DNA of 64,000 nt from the NCBI RefSeq assembly GCF_014633365.1, contig NC_068338.1, positions 53,393,716-53,457,715 of the forward strand, written 5' to 3'. A model generated the notes under the pieces. The model made no database searches and was not told the DNA's origin. It saw only the letters and a program-made list of their open reading frames with translations. Origin of the DNA: Diospyros lotus (taxonomy: Eukaryota; Streptophyta; Magnoliopsida; Ericales; Ebenaceae). Positions 59,501 through 64,000 of this stretch are shown one piece after another; the first letter of the stretch is position 1, and each line of letters starts with the position of its first letter. Made by a program: the position numbers and the translations under genes.

Positions 59501-62233
59501 AATTTGTTTTTCACGTTATTACTTTTAAGGGGGGAAAACATCATTTTACCTAACCTTATTGGAAGCCTAGCTGTTAAAAGAATATTGCTCTAAAAGCACC
59601 TGACATCCAATAGTGATCTATACTCTTAAAAGCTTTTAGAACGCTAGTGTACCACTTTTCCAGTTCACATTCCACTTATACGATCTCCCTTCCAAGCAAT
59701 GTAGTTCTAAACCAAAAATATACATATATCCGTTTTTGTGGATACACAACCTAAATCGAGAATCATTCTGGAACAAGTTGGGGAAGTACTTGCTATAACA
59801 AGCTTCCAAAATCATAGAGAGATTCAAAACTTTGAACCTAGCATTGTTGTCTCCGTTCAGTTTTCCTTCCAACCTTTCAGATTACAGTTAATTAGCAAAA
59901 TTTTTCACCCAAACCAAGTACAAACCCTAGAGATACATATAAGAATATTAGCTCACTCTATGAAGGCAGGGTCAACATATAAAAAAGGTTAACACATCAA
60001 ACCCTAGAGATACATATAAGAATATTAGCTCACTCTATGAAGGCAGGCTCAACATATAAAAAAGGTTAACACATCAAATGCCTATAGCCTTGCCTGATGG
60101 CAACAATGGGGAGGTTGTTTCCCTGTTTCAATTTTCAAAAACCCAAGATGCCCAAGACACAATCAAACAACTTTACTGCCAAGTCAATCACACAAACATT
60201 TCTCTTCCAACTCTGCAGAGGAAATTGTCAGGAACCTGTCCTGACCTAGGGTTTTATTAAGAACAGAACTGTAAACGAGAGAAGAAAAGAAAGAGAAGAG
60301 GGAGAAAAAAAAGATAAAAATTAGGGAGAAACAGAGAGAATGGAGAGAGAGAATTGAAGAGGGAGAAAAGAATTCAGTTTCTTATTTCTCAACAACCTCC
60401 ATACAGTTCTCGAGTAGCTTTATATAGCTACTCCTTATACAGTTTTCCAGTTATAACAAAAATAACGGCTAATTGTTATTCCCCTGAGAACTAATCTGCT
60501 ACAACCACTGCTCTCTTGTAAGTATACACCCAAGGTCTTTACAGAAATTTCTCAGCCCTTACACCAATATGCCATCTCGTTCAACACAAGACGAATGAGA
60601 TGAAATGGAAAAATCTAAGCCCCCGTGCCAAGATGCCATCTCTACCTCATTCCAATTCCAAAGAAATGAGCTCAAGTCATTGAGATAAATTAAAACCATA
60701 AGAAAATCAAGTTTTTTATCCACCTCTAACTCCTCTTATTCATGTCACGAATTGATTTGTGACAAGTTGATTTTAGCTCCGTGATAATAAAAAGAAAATA
60801 GGAACAGAGCAAGAAGGATAGCAGAATGAAATGAAGAGGGGAAATGGAGAGTAATAGGGAGGAAATGAGAAGCAGGAAGAAATTCAGATTCTATTCATTG
60901 ATATCCTCTCCAGAGAACCTTGGGGAGGTTATATACTAGCCAGAGGTAGGGTAAATCTGCCTTAGCAGATTCCTTCCCTCATGCGGTTACAACAAACCTT
61001 TTTGTCCTATTCGCCCATAGTATGTGGGGCCTAAAACTAACTCTTAACCGAAAAATACAGCTAGATACTAAGAGCTACAGCAATACGAAATCATAGAATA
61101 TTATGCTACTAAGGAATTAAAACCTTCCGAGCAAGCTGGTTCATCTAGTGACAATTCAATCCTTCTTGTTTCCACATCTCCTAACACTACAGCTGCAACT
61201 ACTACTACCAATTTCTGCAAAATCAAAGTTTATAACCTAAAACTTAGGCGTGATGTATAACAGTATTGTAATGGGTCGTTACTCTCATCAACTGTTCCCT
61301 AATGGTATTAAGGAATGCCACACTAAAACATTACTAAGCAAAAAGTAACATCATGATGGTCTGTGGTGAAACTGTAGCATGAAGACACTTTATGTGCAGT
61401 ACACAGCATGATCTTCAGTGAAATATGCAACAAAAGAAATTTCTAGCTTCAATTTTATTCAGTCTTACAAAAAAGATCACTTTTATTCCACTGTAAGCTT
61501 TTGGACAAATGTGGACTTAATGCATGTGTGTCTGGTCCTCATTATTGATATACTTCTTATATACTCTACTTCTATGAGGGTTGTACCTTGGTTCTGCCAT
61601 CCACATGCAAAAAACATGTTTGCACATGAAAAGCTTGATACACATAATTATGCCTATTTCCTAAAAATAGCTTAAACTTTTGGGACTACTACTGACTTAA
61701 CAATAACTTTTACCATGAGTAAGACCTTAGTAACTAGTATGAGAAAAAAAAAATGAAACTAATAATACTTAATCCAAAAACAGTAAGCAAATAAATAAAG
61801 TGAAATTAAAAAAAAAAAAAAAAAAAGTGGCATTAGTAAGCTGTAAGCAAAAAGTAGCTATAGTTTAACAACATAAACATAAATAGGCAAAGAACTTCAC
61901 ATAGTGATTTAAGATTTAAAACACAAGTTATTCTATGTGAAATTCATTAAAAGAGCAGTTATCAAAGCATAGTTGAACTTAGGGCTAGACAAGACCATAA
62001 ACTACCAAAAAGAATCTAAATTTTGACAACACATAGAACTGAAATAAGGAATGGTATATTCTTGCCTTATCACCTACGAAAGGAATTTTCTCCACATCCT
62101 CGTAACAACTGGCAGATTGTTCTTGCATAACACCATCATCCTTGAACTTTGACCAATCATCAACTTCTGATGCTTGGATGGGTGCTGTGGGTTCCATTTC
62201 TCTGTTAGACAGAGGACCGTCCTGATTTTGCAT
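47566..62233 (-). CDS. OTUB1: Otubain-type deubiquitinase (OTUB1-like), 8 exons, 303 aa
   Basis: An OTU cysteine protease predicted to remove ubiquitin from proteins. Coding exons on the minus strand: 62233-62066, 58549-58484, 58399-58316, 58206-58084, 48938-48886, 48803-48754, 48651-48551 and 47832-47566. They sum to 912 nt in frame. The start MQNQDG fits the Arabidopsis homologue At1g28120 (recalled, 306 aa). The catalytic triad is D93 and C96 in [13 protein letters not shown] and H296 in [11 protein letters not shown]. Other blocks are [45 protein letters not shown] and [12 protein letters not shown]. Intron 1 has a GC donor (AAG|GCAAGA); the others are GT-AG. Intron 4 is 9.1 kb, mostly transposons, and intron 1 holds two solo LTRs. 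The C-terminus stops right after LYPK, shorter than in Arabidopsis. Confidence 0.93.
48094..48300 (-). mobile_element. RTE LINE 3' relic in otubain intron 7
   Basis: The minus strand codes [19 protein letters not shown], the C-terminal end of the RTE protein, followed by the 3' block with TCAGCTACATGAATTCTA on the plus strand. About 200 bp long. Confidence 0.7.
49194..49771 (-). mobile_element. Solo LTR, copia-like, 578 bp, otubain intron 4
   Basis: Ends are TGTTAAAACC and AATAACA (TGTTA...TAACA), with an exact 5-bp duplication CCATA at 49189-49193 and 49772-49776. On the minus strand a CTATAAATAGAAGGG TATA region is followed by a pyrimidine-rich stretch, so I read it as minus-oriented. There is no internal region, so it arose by LTR-LTR recombination. 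Confidence 0.85.
50227..50841 (-). repeat. 3' LTR of the gypsy element, interrupted
   Basis: 615 bp, of which 50285-50561 plus a 5-bp duplication are a nested solo LTR; the LTR proper is 333 bp. It starts TGTCAGCTCC and ends ACATGACA. It lacks about 14 bp present in the other LTR (the AAGATACCAAAGG repeat). Confidence 0.9.
50285..50561 (-). mobile_element. Nested solo LTR, 277 bp, inside the gypsy 3' LTR
   Basis: Starts TGTAAAGG and ends CTTCCACA. Exact duplication AGGGA at 50280-50284 and 50562-50566. The intact partner LTR at 56880-57226 has the uninterrupted sequence. The TTAAATAG-type TATA region is in a GAGCTG/CAGCTC hairpin. Orientation is inferred from the TATA and is tentative. Confidence 0.85.
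50889..55030 (-). pseudogene. Gypsy pol remnants: protease, RT, RNase H, integrase, chromodomain
   Basis: Minus-strand blocks in order: protease with [10 protein letters not shown] (55030-54803); RT with [15 protein letters not shown] and [14 protein letters not shown] (54300-53971), then [18 protein letters not shown] and the catalytic FFDDILIY (53906-53595); RNase H with [36 protein letters not shown] and NLIADALSR (53372-52704); integrase with [21 protein letters not shown] and [10 protein letters not shown] (52016-51301); C-terminal part with [15 protein letters not shown] and [12 protein letters not shown] (51291-50965); and a chromodomain-like end, [21 protein letters not shown]. Frames are broken at many points, and the solo LTR at 52061-52703 splits the integrase zinc-binding region. 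Confidence 0.88.
52061..52703 (+). mobile_element. Nested solo LTR, copia-like, 643 bp, in the gypsy integrase
   Basis: Ends are TGTTAAAAG and TATAACA (TGTTA...TAACA). The duplication is CCTGT on the left (52056-52060) and CATGT on the right (52704-52708), one mismatch. A TATAAATAGAGGG box at about 52220-52232 puts it in plus orientation. The integrase frame reads across once it is removed (NTYH before, [14 protein letters not shown] after). Confidence 0.85.
55156..56823 (-). pseudogene. Gypsy gag remnant, split by a hAT MITE
   Basis: The start ATG is at 56823, 42 bp after the primer site. The first part includes [29 protein letters not shown] and [13 protein letters not shown] (56362-56111). 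After the MITE it continues with [19 protein letters not shown] and [20 protein letters not shown] (to 55156). Several stops and frameshifts are present. Confidence 0.82.
55386..56065. mobile_element. Non-autonomous hAT-type MITE, 680 bp, inside gypsy gag
   Basis: Exact 8-bp duplication GGGATTGT at 55378-55385 and 56066-56073. Terminal repeats are TAAGGGTGTCAA (left) and TAGGGGTGTCAA (right, reverse-complemented). Subterminal GGTTCGGTTT/AACCGAACC-type repeats occur in both orientations. There is no transposase. It differs in ends and length from the hAT MITE at 20704. Confidence 0.88.
56865..56876 (-). other. Gypsy primer-binding site
   Basis: The minus strand reads TGGTATCAGAGC, three bases from the 5' LTR edge; initiator Met-tRNA type. 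Confidence 0.9.
56880..57226 (-). repeat. 5' LTR of the gypsy element, 347 bp, intact
   Basis: Starts TGTTAGCTCC and ends ACATGACA on the plus strand. It differs from the other LTR by scattered, mostly transition, substitutions. It includes the CTCGTATATATAGCTGACC TATA region. Confidence 0.9.
59921..60074. repeat. Tandem duplication, period 77 bp, otubain intron 1
   Basis: Two units starting CAAACCCTAGAGATAC at 59921 and 59998. One mismatch was seen (GGCAGGGTC against GGCAGGCTC), so it is recent. Confidence 0.93.
60226..60543 (-). mobile_element. Solo LTR, 318 bp, otubain intron 1
   Basis: Starts TGTCAGGAACC and ends GTCTTTACA. Exact duplication GAAAT at 60221-60225 and 60544-60548. The TATA box (minus strand CTATATAAAGC) is in the loop of an 8-bp hairpin. 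A second hairpin, GTCAGGA/TCCTGAC, sits right at the left end. Confidence 0.85.
60743..61153 (-). mobile_element. Solo LTR, 411 bp, otubain intron 1
   Basis: Starts TGTCACGAATT and ends TCTAGTGACA. Exact duplication ATTCA at 60738-60742 and 61154-61158. A terminal hairpin TGTCAC/GTGACA lies at the left end; the minus strand has AGTATATAACC as a TATA candidate. It lies about 200 bp from the previous solo LTR but is a different family. Confidence 0.85.
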
Positions 62234-64000
62234 CTCTTCTTACGTCACTAAAACACAACCATATGCTTATTCAATATTCCTTCAAAGTAATGTGTCCTAT
62301 TTTTGCCCACTTAATATGTACCAACCTGTTCAATGACAAGAAAAGAAGGATCAGGAAGCCAATAATAAGGATTAATTAAATTCATTAGATAATTTCACTG
62401 GAATACAAATAACTTTAAACTGTGAAAGATGGTCATAAATACAGAGGATGAAACTTGAGGGAGGGCATCACTGAAAGTTTTTTTCCTGTAGCCTAGACAA
62501 AATTAATGACCAGAGTCTTTCTTGGAAATTCTTTAAATATCCAAAATGCATCTTATACAATCCATTTACACATATTTAATGTCTAATGGAAGTCAAATTT
62601 TAATTTCAAGTTTCATGGTGAATATAAAAAAAAAAAAAGTTAAGCGAACTGATATCTTGTATTTGCATAGCAATTTAGCTGAAAATATAAATCTAAAAAT
62701 CAAGTAGAATGCAGGACACATCTCTTCTATCTTGATTAAATTACAATGATTGCATATCTCAACTACTATATATTGTTTGACCATTACAATCAATTCATAG
62801 CTATTTAGTTGAAAAATATACATCTAAAAATCAAGTAGAATGCAGGACATACCTCTTCTATCTTGATTAAATTACAATGATTGCATATCTCAACTACTAC
62901 ATATTGTTTTGACCATTACAATCAATTCATAGCTATTTGATTGATAGAAGCAGGTGGGAAAAAACAAAATGTTTATATCATCCTCAAATGATATAAAACT
63001 AATAACTCTACTTAACATATGTCTGAGTGAATATTTCAAAAAGGATTTAGAAATCCCCAATTTGAAATTTTAATTTGACTCTCTAACCAAGAATTTTAAG
63101 CAGAGATTTGGAATCCCAAAGATGTTTAATAAGCACATGATTTGAAGCAACCCACACTAGACTCGTTCCCCACCTTCACTATTATTTTCATTTGACAGAA
63201 ACCTAGGAAGCACAGACACTTTAATCTGGGTGTCATACCCATATCTGTACCCATGCATATTCATCCTTCTTAAGAGACACACCCAAATAGTAATAGCCTC
63301 CCTTATGCTAATTTTAAAACCACCAATCCTAGCCTTCGAGCAATGGAAGACTAAATGCCTCCATAACCAAAAGGACAAAAGAAGGGGTCAACCTATCTCA
63401 AACCTCTTGAACCATGAAAATTCCGTTAGCAATATATTTAACCAATATCAAAACATTAGTGGTAAATATGCAAAGCTTAATGAGATTAAGACTTGGTGGT
63501 GGTTTGTCAACTTGCAAAACTTGACCCAACCTTGTCACTTGAAACAAAACCTCATTTCGTTAGCCACATAAAGTAGAAAATCAGAACACATGATTATAAG
63601 TTTTCTACACCTAACTTACAAATAAGAATAAATGATATTTCTAATGAGAATCCAAGCACTCATCAGAAACTAAGATAGCATCAAAATTGGACGAGTTGCT
63701 ATGAAGGCATTCTTAAGATTTTGACAAGAAGGCATCAAGCACTAATTAATATGTTGGTACCCTTCACATGTTAAATAATGCAGTCAAAGAGCCCACCACC
63801 ATCAAAGGCCAAAAGGGAACTGTCAACTGCACCACCCCCATATCCCCTAGTTAACCAAAACAATCTTGAAAATATCCTGCACAAAGTGTTTGATCTCAAG
63901 TATCTAGTGAAAATTATCCTGGAGCCATTATTAACTATATAACCAACAAACTTGATAAACTCCTCCAAAACCTTTGAGACATCCCTCCACATAACAAAAT
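62234..64000. other. Otubain upstream region; tandem duplication, no gene seen
   Basis: It holds the otubain leader and promoter; a GTAAG on the minus strand about 15 bases before the ATG could mark a leader intron. It contains the 131-bp-period duplication at about 62671-62933. ORFs at 63157-63378 and 63771-63992 (minus) match no family I know. The window ends without another recognisable gene. Confidence 0.45.
62671..62933. repeat. Tandem duplication, period 131 bp, upstream of the otubain ATG
   Basis: Both units contain ATCAAGTAGAATGCAGGACA, CTATCTTGATTAAATTACAA and CAACTACTA, with a few mismatches and one-base indels. It lies about 440-700 bp upstream of the start codon. Confidence 0.9.

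Noticed and set aside
62593..63992. Short minus-strand ORFs upstream of the otubain gene
   Set aside because: 60-80 codons, no recognisable motifs, and one overlaps a tandem duplication; no support as genes.

Overview
The window is nuclear DNA from a flowering plant, probably a eudicot. Genes have many short exons with GT-AG introns, intergenic DNA is AT-rich, and transposable elements are plant families: RTE-clade LINEs, an Au-like SINE, hAT and Harbinger-like MITEs, and LTR elements with a Met-tRNA primer site. I cannot name the species. There is no CRISPR array, rRNA or tRNA gene, and no sign of a bacterial-type system.

Six host genes are supported. (1) 613-4014 (+): the last three coding exons of a CHFR-type ubiquitin ligase ending in a PBZ zinc finger; the rest lies left of the window. 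(2) 6189-19702 (+): a complete 28-exon SECRET AGENT-type O-GlcNAc transferase, 982 aa. (3) 22778-24172 (+): an intronless PPR protein, 464 aa. (4) 28007-29101 (-): an intronless F-box protein, 364 aa. (5) 39281-45265 (+): a 5-exon protein phosphatase 2C, 485 aa, with a myristoylation signal. (6) 62233-47566 (-): an 8-exon otubain-type deubiquitinase, 303 aa, spread over 14.7 kb by transposon insertions. Genes 5 and 6 are convergent. The spliced models for genes 2, 5 and 6 stay in frame throughout. Together they cover ubiquitin addition and removal, O-GlcNAc transfer, dephosphorylation and organelle RNA processing, but nothing suggests they form a functional cluster; plant genes are usually unlinked by function.

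Much of the remaining DNA is mobile. The most structured part is intron 4 of the otubain gene. It holds a solo LTR and a 7.0 kb chromodomain-type Ty3/gypsy element. That element is itself interrupted by a hAT-type MITE, a copia-like solo LTR and a third solo LTR. Each insertion could be bounded by its target-site duplication. Intron 1 of the same gene carries two further solo LTRs. Other elements are a non-autonomous LTR retrotransposon with an unrecognised internal ORF (24544-26997), an internally deleted RTE LINE with a 20-bp target duplication in a SEC intron, a nearly complete RTE LINE nested in a Harbinger-like MITE (30495-34605), and a hAT MITE at 20704-21463.

I found no undescribed multi-gene system. 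The observations most worth following are TATA boxes held in hairpin loops in three different LTRs, hairpins at the U5 ends of LTRs, the captured-looking ORF in the short LTR element, a GC-AG intron in the otubain gene, and repeated T(n)G(n) homopolymer junctions in introns.
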